NCBI RefSeq assembly: GCF_020164555.1
Contig: NZ_JAIQZB010000015.1
Coordinates: 1 to 64,000 of the forward strand
Source of the DNA: Salegentibacter lacus
GTDB taxonomy: Bacteria > Bacteroidota > Bacteroidia > Flavobacteriales > Flavobacteriaceae
Length of the DNA: 64,000 bases
Reading direction: 5' to 3'
The position numbers and the translations under genes are program-made. The notes beneath the pieces were generated by a model. The model was not told the origin of the DNA and made no database searches. It was given only the letters and a program-made list of their open reading frames with translations. Position 1 is the first letter of the stretch. Each line of letters begins with the position of its first letter. This document shows, piece after piece, positions 47,122 through 58,050 of this stretch.

Positions 47122-48429
47122 TTAGTTTGCTTGTGGAGTTATGATCTGGTAATTGCCACTTAATTGCATCAGGCTAAACAGGTAAAGAAGTCCGTCAAAA
47201 TAAGGATCAAAATAGCCATCTTCATAAGGTTCTAATTTTGCTTCCCAAATTTCATCTACAAATTTCCATCCTTTGGGGTGGGTAGTCATTAAAGAAGCTG
47301 TAGCAGCCGTAGAAACAAGGCCAAGCGAATGCCTTAACTTTTGAAAGCCTCCCGCTGGAAGTATCCAGTCTGGAGTTGAGCCGTCTATATTATATTGATC
47401 TACATAAGTTTCCAGTCCCTCACAATACAGGAAGTTTTGGATTCGGTGCGCATATTCTTGTTGCCATTCCCTGTCTTTGGCGTACCAGCTATAATCCATA
47501 GCGATATTAAAAGGTACACGCCAGGAATCATACCTAAAAGCATCCCCCATCTTACCACGGCTATGAGGTTCTCCACTGAATTCGGCATAATCTGGAGTCA
47601 AACCGGTTTCAGGATGGGTGGCGCGGTGTAGAAAAGCCCTGGCTGTATCGGCAGTTGCCCTGTAAAATTCCTCGCGGCCATCATTCGCGTATTCTGCCCA
47701 AACCTCAAAGAAAGCGGGCACGTGATAAGAAGGATCTGTCCAATCGTATCCGCCGTCGTGCGGTACAAAAGTTATCTGTTTATGTTCCTCATTGAGTACA
47801 TTCCTAACTCCATCTGTACCATCCTTGCTCCACATAGCGTCCAGAATTCTCCTGGCTTCGGCGTAATAATCTATTCCGGTTTCGTTCCCCCAAAGATTGG
47901 AAGCGAAAAGCAAGGCGGTTACAAAGAACAATTCCCCATCTGAGGCTGATCCTTCAGCATTCTTTTTTCCCTTTTTTGGATCTACACTCCAGGCGAAATA
48001 AGCTTCGCTGGGCCCTTCCTGGTGCTGCATATATTTCACCGTCCAGCGCCAAAGCTTGTCAAAAACTTCTTTTTTATCAAACTGAACCGCCACCATTAAT
48101 CCGTAAGAAAGTCCTTCGGTACGGGCATCTTTATTTTTAAGGTCAGATACATAAGCCAGGGAATCTTCTACTTCAAAATATACCCTGTCCGGTCCTTCAA
48201 AAAGATCGTAATAAGCTTTTTCCAGTTTTGCATCAATATCAGCCTGGGAATAACCGGCTTCTAAAAAGAGGTTTCTATATTCCCCGGTTTCCCAGGCTCC
48301 CTTAGTCCAGGGCTCCATTTTTCCACGAGGATCTTCTACTTCTTCATCACAATTTTGTGCAATTATATCTGTTGTAAAAAACAGAAGACAGAAAGTGCAC
48401 AATACAGGTATATAAAACTTTTTCATCAT
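47122..48429 (-). CDS. GH8 reducing-end xylose-releasing exo-oligoxylanase-type enzyme
   Basis: 435 residues with a signal peptide to IIAQ. (alpha/alpha)6 barrel of family 8: the general acid is E105 in RTEGLSYG, and D164 lies in SASDGELFF. In xylan loci such proteins are mostly Rex enzymes, which take single xylose units from the reducing end of xylo-oligosaccharides. Endo-xylanases of this family also exist, so the exact mode needs the loop structure. It lies in the middle of the leftward run. Confidence 0.9.
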   Translation of the reverse strand: MMKKFYIPVLCTFCLLFFTTDIIAQNCDEEVEDPRGKMEPWTKGAWETGEYRNLFLEAGYSQADIDAKLEKAYYDLFEGPDRVYFEVEDSLAYVSDLKNKDARTEGLSYGLMVAVQFDKKEVFDKLWRWTVKYMQHQEGPSEAYFAWSVDPKKGKKNAEGSASDGELFFVTALLFASNLWGNETGIDYYAEARRILDAMWSKDGTDGVRNVLNEEHKQITFVPHDGGYDWTDPSYHVPAFFEVWAEYANDGREEFYRATADTARAFLHRATHPETGLTPDYAEFSGEPHSRGKMGDAFRYDSWRVPFNIAMDYSWYAKDREWQQEYAHRIQNFLYCEGLETYVDQYNIDGSTPDWILPAGGFQKLRHSLGLVSTAATASLMTTHPKGWKFVDEIWEAKLEPYEDGYFDPYFDGLLYLFSLMQLSGNYQIITPQAN

Positions 48430-48466
48430 TTTTTCTCGTGTTTAAAGTTTGAATTATGAATTATCC

Positions 48467-50176
48467 CTATTCCTCAGGAACAACATCGTTTGCCGAGGTT
48501 GCATATAGACCAATAAGGGTCCCGGTAAAACCGCCGGCCACATTGGTAGATAAAATATCGCCCGATACAGTGCCACCTAAATTTTCAAAATTTCCTCCGT
48601 TTAAAGCATAACTGAATTTATAATCATCTCCATCTGCCTCTACTCTAAGCTGAAGTTCTCCTTTTAATTCTATTTCCTTAGTGGCCAGGATTTCTGAAGA
48701 TGCTTTTTCTGTTCTTTCTAATACTAAATAATCCTTATTGCCCTTTTTGGTAATACCAAAAACGTAATTGAAGCCTTCATTTTGTAAAGCTGTAATTCCA
48801 GCTAAATCATTTTCGGATTTAGGTTCATAAGCTATATTAGCTGTAAAAGAAAAATCTTTATGCTGCTGACGGTAAAAAAGCGTTGAAGTAGGTTTTACTT
48901 CCTTAATGTTCACTTTAAAAGGATTGATTTTAAGCCCTTTATCTGTGAATTCCATAAAATCTTCACGCGGTCCCCTTAACCCTATCCAACGGTAATCGAG
49001 TTTTTCTGAAGTGAAATCTTCAATATAGGTGAAATTACCATTTGGAAAAAATTCACCTTCCCCTGTCTTATTTTCAACACCTTCCGGCATTTCAAGCTTG
49101 GGCTCCATAGGAACTAAACCATTTTCAAAAACCGGAAATTTCCCGGACCAATCTACGGGTAAAATAAAAGTTTCTCTACCGGTAGTTACCCTGTCTTTTT
49201 CATTAGGTCGAATTCCTAAAAATACGCCGTAGTATTTATCATCGGGACCAACAACTAAATCGGCGTGTCCTGCCCAATCTACTTTATTCTTCCTGTCTTT
49301 TGGAAAATGACGCTGCGTTAGGATAGGATTGCTGGGTGCGGGCTCGTAAGGCCCCATCGGGTTGTCACTTACAAAAATTACTTCACTATGCCATCCTCCG
49401 GTACCACCTTCAGCACACATTAAATAATATCTCCCATCTTTTTTATAAATATGCGGTGCTTCAATCCAAATAGGTTTTTTGGAAAGATCTACCCCACCAT
49501 TTACAATAATCTTATCGGTGCCCTCAATTACCTGGTCGTTCTCTATATCATATTCCCAGATTTTAATCACACGATGGCCCTGGTATAATTCTTCTCCTTC
49601 ATCAGGAGCATCGTTATGAGTTACATAAGCCTTACCGTCATCATCAAAAAATATTGCAGGATCTATCCCTCCAAAATCAAGTTTAATAGGATCACTCCAA
49701 CCTTCTTTCGGGTCCTGGGTTTTAACGACTATGTTACCAAAACCGCCGGCAAATTGGGTGGTGATCATGTAAAAAGTATCATTATGCGGATTGTACCTGA
49801 TATCCGGAGCATAAATACCTGCGCTAATTCCAGTATCGTGTACTTTTAACTGAGACTTGCGATCCAACACGTGACCAATTTGCTTCCAATTTACCAAATC
49901 ATTAGAATGAAAAATTGGAACTCCCGGAAACATCGCAAACGATGAAGCTACTAAATAATAGTCTTCCCCCTTACGGGCAATGGCGGGATCTGGATAAGTC
50001 CCCTGTAAAATTGGGTTATAGAACTCATTTGGTTCTAAAGGATTTTCATTATAAATATCATCATTCCCTTCATATACCACACTGGAAAATACGGGGACAT
50101 TTTTCTGGGCATTACAACCGGTAAAAACAAATAAAGCCAAAAAGGCGGTGATTAAAACAACTTGATTTTTTTTCAT
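48467..50176 (-). CDS. GH43 beta-xylosidase/arabinofuranosidase-like lipoprotein
   Basis: 569 residues. Lipoprotein signal FTGC (Cys21) with a spacer before the propeller. Catalytic base D63 (TYPDPAI), second Asp in FGGIDPAIFFD and general acid Glu in WIEAPHIYK. A C-terminal sandwich (about 375-569) ends NVAGGFTGTLIGLYAT. It is the close paralogue of the gene at 185-1840 (shared NPIL.G.YPDPAI, ILTQRH and AGHAD blocks), but is membrane-anchored here. Confidence 0.92.
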   Translation of the reverse strand: MKKNQVVLITAFLALFVFTGCNAQKNVPVFSSVVYEGNDDIYNENPLEPNEFYNPILQGTYPDPAIARKGEDYYLVASSFAMFPGVPIFHSNDLVNWKQIGHVLDRKSQLKVHDTGISAGIYAPDIRYNPHNDTFYMITTQFAGGFGNIVVKTQDPKEGWSDPIKLDFGGIDPAIFFDDDGKAYVTHNDAPDEGEELYQGHRVIKIWEYDIENDQVIEGTDKIIVNGGVDLSKKPIWIEAPHIYKKDGRYYLMCAEGGTGGWHSEVIFVSDNPMGPYEPAPSNPILTQRHFPKDRKNKVDWAGHADLVVGPDDKYYGVFLGIRPNEKDRVTTGRETFILPVDWSGKFPVFENGLVPMEPKLEMPEGVENKTGEGEFFPNGNFTYIEDFTSEKLDYRWIGLRGPREDFMEFTDKGLKINPFKVNIKEVKPTSTLFYRQQHKDFSFTANIAYEPKSENDLAGITALQNEGFNYVFGITKKGNKDYLVLERTEKASSEILATKEIELKGELQLRVEADGDDYKFSYALNGGNFENLGGTVSGDILSTNVAGGFTGTLIGLYATSANDVVPEE

Positions 50177-50218
50177 TATTCACTTATTAATTAATTCTTA
50201 TCGTTTTTTTATTAAATC

Positions 50219-51580
50219 TTATTTTGAAAACATCCAGTAATCGAAATATAGAATTTCACTAGCTGCTTTACCTTTAAATACAAAATATACATCGTGAACA
50301 CCTGTTACATTTTCTATTTCTGTAGTAACAAGCTCCCATCTATCATTGCCTCCGGTTAATGGCACTTCTATTGTGCCTATCAGTTCGCCATCTAACGCAT
50401 CAAGTCTTATTTCCATATTTACGTCTCCATTGTGAGTTGTTCCCACTCGGGCAGTAAATTCAGAAGCACCTTGCTCCCTGAAATCTACTTCTCGAACCTT
50501 TGAAAATGAATTATTACGCGTAGCCACTATGAAATTTCCAACCACCTCATTTTCCCTGGATTTTAAGCCTTCTGACCAGGCGATTGTTTCGGCTTCATTT
50601 TTAACATATGGGTTCAAGGTCTTTAAAGCTTCTTCAATCCCTTCGGTCATTTTTAGTTGTTTTACGTAACCATCTTCATTAAAATGCATTTCTTCAACAG
50701 CTACAGATCTTGTAAATCCGCTTCCACCGGGAAGTGTAGCATTATGATAAAAGAAGTAAGTATTTCCTTTAAAATCTACAATTCCGGGATGATTTGTAAA
50801 GGCGCCACCTTCTTCCGGCATTATCACCCCTTGATATTCATAAGGTCCAGTTATATTTTTGCTTGTGGAATACCCAATATGTTCGGGTAAGGGTCCGGCA
50901 GCGAAAAACATATAATAAGTAGCATTTCTTTTATAAAGCCAGGGTCCTTCTTCATAGGTTGTTGGCCTACGTGAATCTTCTTCCCCTTCCCGCATACCAA
51001 AGGCTTCAATAGTATTAGGAATTTGGGTTATTTTACCTTCATAACTTATCATATCTTCATTCAGCTTCACATAATAAGGCACCGGATTTCCCCAAAACAA
51101 ATATGCCTGCCCATCGTCGTCAATAAAAACCGATGGATCTATATCATCCTGACTATTGCTTATTAAAGGTTTCCCCAGCGGATCAATAAAGGGACCGTAC
51201 GGGCTATCGGCTACGGCTACGCCAATTCCGTTTTTTCCTTCCCTGCTTGTTATAGGCACATACATATAGAATTTTCCAGCCCTTTCTATAGCCTGCGGCG
51301 CCCAGGCGTTTTTTCCTGCCCATTCAAAATCATCATAAGCTAAAATAGCACCGTGATCTGTCCAGTTCACCATATCTTCAGTGGTGTACAAACGCCAGTC
51401 GTTCATAGTAAACCAGGTAGATTCATCTTCGTCGTGAGAAGTGTATAAATAGAGTTTATCGTTATAAACCATTGGAGCAGGATCTGCCGTGAAATTGGTT
51501 TGCACAATTGGATTTTGGGAAATACCTGCTTTAAAAACGAGTATAAGGCTAAGAAGTAATAATAATCTTTTCACAGTCAT
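50219..51580 (-). CDS. GH43 with C-terminal CBM6, arabinoxylan arabinofuranohydrolase-like
   Basis: 453 residues with a signal peptide to GISQ. The GH43 propeller (about 23-320) has base D33 (TADPAPM), Asp in [11 protein letters not shown] and acid Glu in [14 protein letters not shown]6 (about 325-453) ending [10 protein letters not shown] binds xylan. The arrangement is that of arabinoxylan arabinofuranohydrolases, which remove arabinose from substituted xylan. It is adjacent to a sequence relative without the CBM (51628-52596). Confidence 0.92.
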   Translation of the reverse strand: MTVKRLLLLLSLILVFKAGISQNPIVQTNFTADPAPMVYNDKLYLYTSHDEDESTWFTMNDWRLYTTEDMVNWTDHGAILAYDDFEWAGKNAWAPQAIERAGKFYMYVPITSREGKNGIGVAVADSPYGPFIDPLGKPLISNSQDDIDPSVFIDDDGQAYLFWGNPVPYYVKLNEDMISYEGKITQIPNTIEAFGMREGEEDSRRPTTYEEGPWLYKRNATYYMFFAAGPLPEHIGYSTSKNITGPYEYQGVIMPEEGGAFTNHPGIVDFKGNTYFFYHNATLPGGSGFTRSVAVEEMHFNEDGYVKQLKMTEGIEEALKTLNPYVKNEAETIAWSEGLKSRENEVVGNFIVATRNNSFSKVREVDFREQGASEFTARVGTTHNGDVNMEIRLDALDGELIGTIEVPLTGGNDRWELVTTEIENVTGVHDVYFVFKGKAASEILYFDYWMFSK

Positions 51581-51627
51581 ACTTTTTCTATTTTCTCGAA
51601 CTTTATTTTGGGATTATACAGAGAAAA

Positions 51628-52596
51628 CTATTCTACGGCTTTAACTCCTTCCTCCGTTTGTTCTACTTTCTTAATGGTGCCATCTTCATTGTAATACATA
51701 TAATCTACAGCAATAGAGCGACGGTAACTCCCACCAGTAGGTAATACACCATTATGGTAAAAAAAATAATCTTTTCCTTTGTACTCGATAATACCGGGAT
51801 GAATGGTAAAACTATTGGGAGCGCTGTCTGCGAGTATTCCACGATATTCCCACGGGCCTTCCGGACTATCGGAAGTAGCGTATTCAATTCTTTCACGCTC
51901 TTCCCCCTGACTCGCATATACTAAATAATACAGGCCTTTTCTTTTATAAACCCATGGGCCTTCTATAAAATTCTTTGGATTTAAATATTGGATATCCCCA
52001 TCCAATTCAATCATATTATCTTTTAATTTGACCATTTTCAGGCTACCATTACCCCAGTACATATATGCCTGGCCGTCATCATCTACAAAAACCGAAGGAT
52101 CTATATCATCCCACCCGTGTGGATTATCGGTGGTCATTTCATTATATATTAAAGCTTCTCCTTTAGCATCCTTAAAAGGGCCTAAGGGTGAATCAGCAAC
52201 TGCTACTCCTATGGCTGCACCTCCATTGCTCCTGTCATCATCTTTATGAAATGTTGATACATAGAAATAAAATTTACCGTCTCTTTCTGCAACCTCAGCG
52301 GCATAAGCATCCCCAGTTGCCCAGGAAAAATCTTTTGGAGAGAGTTTTGGTCCGTGATTTTTCCAATTCTTCATATCAGTTGAAGAAAAAACCAACCAAT
52401 CTTTCATTTCATAGTTGGTAGAAGATACCGAAGCCGTATCGTGACTGGTATATAAATAAACCGTATCGTCATAAACCAGCGGTGCGGGATCTGCCGTAAA
52501 AACATCTGTGATAATAGGGTTTTGGGCTTTTAAAAGCTGCGGTGTAAACATTAAGCCTAATCCACATAATGCCAGTATTTTAATTTTTAGTTTCAT
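51628..52596 (-). CDS. GH43 enzyme, single-domain
   Basis: 322 residues with a signal peptide to KAQ (about residue 25). Propeller only: base D36 (FTADPAPL), Asp in [11 protein letters not shown], acid Glu in FIEGPWVYKRKG. The catalytic domain is very like that of the neighbouring GH43-CBM6 protein (shared DDGQAYMYWG / [16 protein letters not shown] / TNHPGI, DYFFYHNG / TYFFYHNA blocks), which suggests tandem duplication with loss or gain of the CBM6. Arabinofuranosidase or xylosidase. Confidence 0.92.
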   Translation of the reverse strand: MKLKIKILALCGLGLMFTPQLLKAQNPIITDVFTADPAPLVYDDTVYLYTSHDTASVSSTNYEMKDWLVFSSTDMKNWKNHGPKLSPKDFSWATGDAYAAEVAERDGKFYFYVSTFHKDDDRSNGGAAIGVAVADSPLGPFKDAKGEALIYNEMTTDNPHGWDDIDPSVFVDDDGQAYMYWGNGSLKMVKLKDNMIELDGDIQYLNPKNFIEGPWVYKRKGLYYLVYASQGEERERIEYATSDSPEGPWEYRGILADSAPNSFTIHPGIIEYKGKDYFFYHNGVLPTGGSYRRSIAVDYMYYNEDGTIKKVEQTEEGVKAVE

Positions 52597-52614
52597 AATT
52601 TTATAATTTATCGG

Positions 52615-55116
52615 TTATAGTAATTTCTTAGTAGTTAATGTATACTGTTCTCCTTTAGAAGTTTTTAAATCGTATTCATAAACCTTATGAATTTTAACCG
52701 GGTTTAAATCTGTTTCTTCTGAAATAAGCGGTTGCTTAATTTCCGGGTGAGTATAGAATTTATTCGGATTATCACCTTTGGCTTTTTCCAGTCCTTCGCC
52801 TTCCAACGGGGTATATGACCGAATCCTAGCAATACCACCTAATTCAGATTTAATAATAACATTATCCGGCTTATTATTCTCCCACTCAAGAGCTACTTCA
52901 AAACCTCCACGAGCTCTTAAACCGGAAATTTTTCCTTTGCTCCAGTCTGCAGGTAATGCAGGCAGAATATAAATGGCGCCATCGTGACTTTGTAAAAGCA
53001 TCTCAGCAATCCCGGCGGTGCACCCAAAATTCCCATCGATCTGAAACGGAGGATGCGCATCAAAAAGGTTGGGATACGTGCCGCCTTTTTCGCTATGGCC
53101 TTCCTGCATTGAAGGGGTTAACTGATCTTTTATCAATTTGAGCGCGTGATCCCCGTCAAGTAATCTCGCCCAAAGGTTCACCTTCCAGCCCATGGACCAA
53201 CCGGTAGACTCATCGCCCCGGGCAACCAAAGAGGTTTTTGCCGCCTCAAATAACTCCGGATTGCGGTAAGGGGAAATCTGGTTTGAAGGATAGAGTCCGT
53301 ATAAATGCGAGACGTGCCTGTGGTCGCTGTTAGGATCATCCCAGTCTTTTATCCATTCCTGCAATTGTCCCCAACTTCCAATTTGCATAGGAGGCAATTG
53401 CTGGAGTTTATCATTTAATTCGGCTATAAAATCTTCATCATCTCCAAGTATTTTAGCGGCTTTTGCTGTTCTTGAGAAAAGATCAAAAATTAGTTGATTA
53501 TCCATCGTTGTTCCGTAGGTCAAAGAAGACTCAGGATGTTCGGTTGGGGCGTGTTCCGGGGAAATGGAAGGAGAGACCACCAGCCAGTTATTCTCAGGTT
53601 CCCTGATCATAAAATTCAGGTAAAACTTTGATGCTTCTTTTACTATTGGATAAACAGACTCCAAAAATTCCTTATCTCCTGAGAAATCGTATTTATCCAA
53701 TAAATGCTGGGAAAGCCAAACCCCACCCATTGGCCACATTCCCCAATAGGAACCGTCTATCGCACCCGTCATTCGCCAAATGTCTGTATTGTGATGCATC
53801 ACCCAACCTTCTGCGCCGTACATATCTTTGGCGGTTTTTCTTCCTACTTCTGAAAGTTCTTTCACCATTTGGATCAGTGGCTCGTGAAATTCCGGAAGAT
53901 TTGTGATCTCCGCCGGCCAGTAATTCATTTCGGTATTAATATTTACCGTGTATTTGCTATCCCAGGCAGGATTTAACTGGTCATTCCAAATCCCCTGCAA
54001 ATTGGCAGGCTGGGTTCCCGGTCTTGAAGAGGTAATTAAAAGATAGCGCCCAAACTGAAAATATAGGGAAACAAGGGCTGGATCATTTCCGGTTTTGAAA
54101 TTTATGATCCTCTCATTGGTGGGTAGCTTCGCAGCTTCCGTTTCACCAAGATCTAGGGCTACCCGGTTGAAATAGGTTTGATAATCTTCCAGGTGAGTTT
54201 TGTATATCTCTTCTGACTTCTTTTTTTCTATTGCTGAAAGATATTCTTCTGCTTTTGCGACTTCATCAATACTCAGATCCCCGTAATTTTTGAAATTAGA
54301 AGCGATGGAAATATACAGTGTAGCACTGTTGGCATTCTGAATTTTAAGAGCTTCATCTACTGAAGTAATTTTTCCGCCTTCAGTCTGAATTTTAGTTATG
54401 GCCAGGAATTCAACTTTCCCTTCTATTCCTTCAAAATCGCTGGTTTTACCCTGTAGTTTTAATGTCCCATTTTCAGCTGAAACTTCAGCACCTCCTGGGC
54501 GATCCATCGTAGCTGTGAAATTTAAAGCTCCGGGTTTATCTGCCGTAATTTGTACCACGATCACCTGATCGGGATGGGAAGCGAAAACTTTAGTTTCATA
54601 ACCTACACCTCCAACTCTATAGCGAGTTGTGGTAACCGCAGTTTCCAAATCCAGTTCCCGGTAATATTCAGTGTAATTTTTGTGATTCGGAAAAGATAAT
54701 TTCAGATTCCCTGCGGTTTGATAAGGCATTCCATGGGAAGTTTTGCTTATGAAATGTTGATTGACGAGCTCCTGGGCTTCTGCGCTTTTGCCTTCAAACA
54801 GAAGTTTCTGCACTTCGGGTAAATATGCTTTAGCTTCAGGATTATCATTACGGTTAGGTTGTCCTGCCCAGATCGTGTTTTCATTCAGCTGAATAACCTC
54901 TTCTTGAGGATCTCCGTAAACCATTGCACCCAGTCGCCCGTTTCCTACGGGAAGTGCCTCTACCCATTTCTCAGCAGGCTTATTATACCAGAGTTTTAAT
55001 TGGGAATCTTGACTCCAGGATTGAAAAGGTGAAATTAAAAACAGTATTCCCAGAATAACGGAAAACCCGAAACCGGAAAACTTACTTTTTGAAATTATAT
55101 TCTCACCAATGCTCAT
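52615..55116 (-). CDS. GH95 alpha-L-fucosidase/alpha-L-galactosidase family enzyme
   Basis: 833 residues with a long N-terminal signal (to SWSQ, about residue 35). Family 95 organisation: N-terminal beta domain ([25 protein letters not shown]), helical catalytic barrel with the Asn pair in [13 protein letters not shown] and SPEHAP, and a C-terminal domain ([18 protein letters not shown]). The family removes alpha-L-fucose or alpha-L-galactose. In Bacteroides xylan loci a GH95 member acts on L-galactose side chains of complex cereal xylan, which is the more plausible role here. Substrate not determinable from sequence alone. Confidence 0.92.
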   Translation of the reverse strand: MSIGENIISKSKFSGFGFSVILGILFLISPFQSWSQDSQLKLWYNKPAEKWVEALPVGNGRLGAMVYGDPQEEVIQLNENTIWAGQPNRNDNPEAKAYLPEVQKLLFEGKSAEAQELVNQHFISKTSHGMPYQTAGNLKLSFPNHKNYTEYYRELDLETAVTTTRYRVGGVGYETKVFASHPDQVIVVQITADKPGALNFTATMDRPGGAEVSAENGTLKLQGKTSDFEGIEGKVEFLAITKIQTEGGKITSVDEALKIQNANSATLYISIASNFKNYGDLSIDEVAKAEEYLSAIEKKKSEEIYKTHLEDYQTYFNRVALDLGETEAAKLPTNERIINFKTGNDPALVSLYFQFGRYLLITSSRPGTQPANLQGIWNDQLNPAWDSKYTVNINTEMNYWPAEITNLPEFHEPLIQMVKELSEVGRKTAKDMYGAEGWVMHHNTDIWRMTGAIDGSYWGMWPMGGVWLSQHLLDKYDFSGDKEFLESVYPIVKEASKFYLNFMIREPENNWLVVSPSISPEHAPTEHPESSLTYGTTMDNQLIFDLFSRTAKAAKILGDDEDFIAELNDKLQQLPPMQIGSWGQLQEWIKDWDDPNSDHRHVSHLYGLYPSNQISPYRNPELFEAAKTSLVARGDESTGWSMGWKVNLWARLLDGDHALKLIKDQLTPSMQEGHSEKGGTYPNLFDAHPPFQIDGNFGCTAGIAEMLLQSHDGAIYILPALPADWSKGKISGLRARGGFEVALEWENNKPDNVIIKSELGGIARIRSYTPLEGEGLEKAKGDNPNKFYTHPEIKQPLISEETDLNPVKIHKVYEYDLKTSKGEQYTLTTKKLL

Positions 55117-55122
55117 CCCCTT

Positions 55123-56481
55123 CTATTTTTCAAATTGAACCCAGTCCACTTCAACCCCGGCACCACTTTTAAGTTGCAATAACAGATCCTGAACAGCGGT
55201 TGCTTCAGATTTTACAGGAGCCGAAAAAACCTCCCAATTTCCACCTTTTTGGATGGTAACTTTAGAAATTTCCTTATTGTCCTGCCCTGCCAGTTTCACA
55301 GCTACAGTACCACCGGTTAAAGATCTTGCTCTTATTTTGACATTTTTGGAACCTTCTGCACCAAAATCAACCTTATTATATTTTACCCAGGCTTCCGGTT
55401 TGTTTAAAACCACTTTCCATCCCTTAAAAGGATCAAGCCTATCTAAAAAGACTGAGGCAGCTCCATAATTGCTTTTCGCACTATACCGATCCACCTGAAT
55501 TTCAGAAGTACTTGCTGTAATTCCAACTCCCCTTTTGGTTGGAATCACTTTTTTTATGTTTCCATTCTCTTCGAAGAATAAACTATCGGCACGATTGGAA
55601 CGGTTTTTATCAAAATCGGGGGAAAGGTCGTTATCGTGATAAAATAAGTACCATTGATCCTTATAATTCACGATGGAATGATGATTGGTCCAGGTACCCG
55701 AAGCCGATTCATCCATAATCACCCCCTGATGAGTAAAAGGCCCCATTGGATTATCGGAGGTGCCATATTCCAGTCTTTCAGTATTATTGGCAACGTGCGG
55801 ATAGGTCATATAATATGTGCCATTTCTTTCGAAAACAAAAGGTCCTTCAATATGCCCTTTTTGAGGGATCTCCTCGAAGGTCTTTATTTCTGAATCCAGC
55901 TCAAGCATATTATCCTTCAGTTTTGCACCATAAATTTTTCCACGGGACCAGTACAAATAAGCCTGCCCATCTTTATCAATAAAAACATTGGGATCTATGC
56001 CTTCTACTCTTTGAATATGATTTGGCTGTGGCTTATAAGGCCCCTCAGGTTTGTCGGCGACTGCCACGCCGATTGAAAAGCCCTTTTCCCCATCTCCGGC
56101 GTCTTTGAGTCTGGTGGGAAAATAGAAGTAAAATTTGCCATTTTTGGATACCGCATCAGGCGCCCACATACTGTAAGCCTTAGGATCGGCCCAGGGAACA
56201 TCTTTTTGATCCAGGATTTTTCCGTGGTCTGTCCAATTGGTAAGATCTTCCGAAGAAAACACGTGGTAATCGGCCATATTAAACCATTCGGCACGGCCTT
56301 CCCCTTTTGGTGGCACAATATCGTGGGAAGGAAATACGTATAGTTTCCCGTTAAATACCCTTGCCGTAGGATCGGCAGTAAACTGGTCCATAATCAGCGG
56401 ATTTTGTGCAAAAGCATTTACTGACAAGAAAAATATAATCAGACTAAGAGATATCGTTTTCGGCATTTTTGAGTGTTTCAT
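55123..56481 (-). CDS. GH43 with C-terminal CBM6
   Basis: 452 residues from the ATG at 56481, which follows the upstream stop by one base. A TTG at 56505 inside the upstream gene is less likely. Signal peptide to NAFAQ, propeller with base D37 (FTADPTA), Asp in EGIDPNVFID and acid Glu in HIEGPFVFER, then CBM6 (about 325-452) ending VEVDWVQFEK. Related to the gene at 50219-51580. Likely an arabinofuranosidase acting on substituted xylan. Confidence 0.92.
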   Translation of the reverse strand: MKHSKMPKTISLSLIIFFLSVNAFAQNPLIMDQFTADPTARVFNGKLYVFPSHDIVPPKGEGRAEWFNMADYHVFSSEDLTNWTDHGKILDQKDVPWADPKAYSMWAPDAVSKNGKFYFYFPTRLKDAGDGEKGFSIGVAVADKPEGPYKPQPNHIQRVEGIDPNVFIDKDGQAYLYWSRGKIYGAKLKDNMLELDSEIKTFEEIPQKGHIEGPFVFERNGTYYMTYPHVANNTERLEYGTSDNPMGPFTHQGVIMDESASGTWTNHHSIVNYKDQWYLFYHDNDLSPDFDKNRSNRADSLFFEENGNIKKVIPTKRGVGITASTSEIQVDRYSAKSNYGAASVFLDRLDPFKGWKVVLNKPEAWVKYNKVDFGAEGSKNVKIRARSLTGGTVAVKLAGQDNKEISKVTIQKGGNWEVFSAPVKSEATAVQDLLLQLKSGAGVEVDWVQFEK

Positions 56482-56482
56482 C

Positions 56483-58045
56483 TTAATTATTTTTTTCAGC
56501 TTCAATTTTAAAGTAATCGAAATCTACATGACCACCTGCTTCTTTTGTGGCGTAGTTGAACAGCGCAAACCTGTAGCCCATAAAGTGCGGCAGGGTGTAT
56601 GACATTTTAAGTTCGTTCCCAATGGCCTTCCAGTTTTCATTATCAAGGCTGTAGTAAAATTTTGCAGTATCCTTCCTGTCCTTAAAATCCCCGACGGCTT
56701 TAAGGTAAAGTTCCTCCTGATTCAAAGGAATACTTTCCACCTCAACGGGTTCTTCGGAAGCTCCATTGACCATAATAATGTGCTTCTTATTATTTATCAT
56801 TTTAGCCCCTACAAATCCGAAATTTTTCTGAAGTAAACCAAGCCCGGCAAAATCTCCATTCTTCATTCCGGAGAGATCAACTTTAGTAATGCCAGAACTT
56901 TTCGGACCAATGGTTCTTTGGGTAAGTGTGTTTCGGGTATTTAAAAAGGAAGTATCTACCCTATCTGTAGTCATTCTTAAATAACCTTCGCGGTCTTTGA
57001 CAGACCAGTAATTATCTTGCGGATTATGATTCCATTGCCAAACCAGAGGCAAATCTCTGTCTCCTGACTTTCTGCTAAAATCATCTGAAGCCACAATTCC
57101 CGGAATCCATCCTTCATTTGCGGGTAGATCCAGAGTTTCAGGTACCTTGCCATTTTCACCTAGAACAGGCCAGCCGTTTTCCCATTTTACAGGAACCAGA
57201 TAGGGAATACGCCCAACCGCGCCATAATCGCGGAATAAATAGGCAAACCAATCCCCTTCAGGCGTATCAATTAAACCACCCTGTGCCACTCCTTTATCCT
57301 GAAAAGCGATTTTTCCTTCGTAAGGTCCGGTTATTTTATCGGCACGATGAATAATCACCGTTCTCATCCCGTCTCTTGGCCAGGCGATGTTGAATAGGTA
57401 ATACTTACCGTTGGCCTTAAATATTTGAGATCCTTCCGCAGGAAGAATATAATTGGATCCAATAGGTTCCGTAGCGTTCTCAATTAGAACCCGTTCTGTA
57501 CCTTCCTTTACTCCTGACAGATTATCTTTAAGCTCTACTATATTCAGTTTACCTCCACCCCAAATGAGATAAGTCTTTCCATCGTCATCAAAAAATAAAG
57601 TATTGTCGTGAAGAGATGGGGTAAAAGAAATCTCTTCAAAGGAACCATTTTCAATATCTTTTGTTTTGAAAATATAAGTTTTTCCTGTGGTGCTCGAAAA
57701 AGTGGAAACGTAAAAAGTATCATTATGGTAACGAAGGCTGCTTGCCCAGGATCCTCTCCCATATGCATTTTCACCATTTTCCATATTCAGGGCATCTGAA
57801 TCCCCCAAAGTATTATAAGCATAATTTACTATTTCCCAGTTCACCAAATCATTGGATTTCATAATCGGCACCCCGGGATTCATATGCATCGTGGTGCTGC
57901 TCATATAATAGGCATCACCAACCCTAATTATAGAAGCATCTGGAACATCGGCATGGATAATAGGATTTTGAGCCTGCTGTTGTGCAACGACTGAATTTCC
58001 TAAAAACAGGCTTAAAATTATAATGAGTAGATTTCTCTTTTTCAT
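56483..58045 (-). CDS. GH43 beta-xylosidase-like enzyme with C-terminal beta-sandwich
   Basis: 520 residues with a signal peptide to VVAQ. Propeller with base D36 (VPDASI), Asp in LHDNTLFFDDDG and acid Glu in LPAEGSQIFKANG. The C-terminal concanavalin-like domain (about 330-520) has NTLTQRT and GYRFALFNYATKEAGG. The MSSTTMHMNPGVPIMKSNDLVNWE block marks a subfamily different from the other GH43 proteins in the window. It follows CE15 by 5 bases. Confidence 0.92.
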   Translation of the reverse strand: MKKRNLLIIILSLFLGNSVVAQQQAQNPIIHADVPDASIIRVGDAYYMSSTTMHMNPGVPIMKSNDLVNWEIVNYAYNTLGDSDALNMENGENAYGRGSWASSLRYHNDTFYVSTFSSTTGKTYIFKTKDIENGSFEEISFTPSLHDNTLFFDDDGKTYLIWGGGKLNIVELKDNLSGVKEGTERVLIENATEPIGSNYILPAEGSQIFKANGKYYLFNIAWPRDGMRTVIIHRADKITGPYEGKIAFQDKGVAQGGLIDTPEGDWFAYLFRDYGAVGRIPYLVPVKWENGWPVLGENGKVPETLDLPANEGWIPGIVASDDFSRKSGDRDLPLVWQWNHNPQDNYWSVKDREGYLRMTTDRVDTSFLNTRNTLTQRTIGPKSSGITKVDLSGMKNGDFAGLGLLQKNFGFVGAKMINNKKHIIMVNGASEEPVEVESIPLNQEELYLKAVGDFKDRKDTAKFYYSLDNENWKAIGNELKMSYTLPHFMGYRFALFNYATKEAGGHVDFDYFKIEAEKNN

Positions 58046-58050
58046 ATTCT

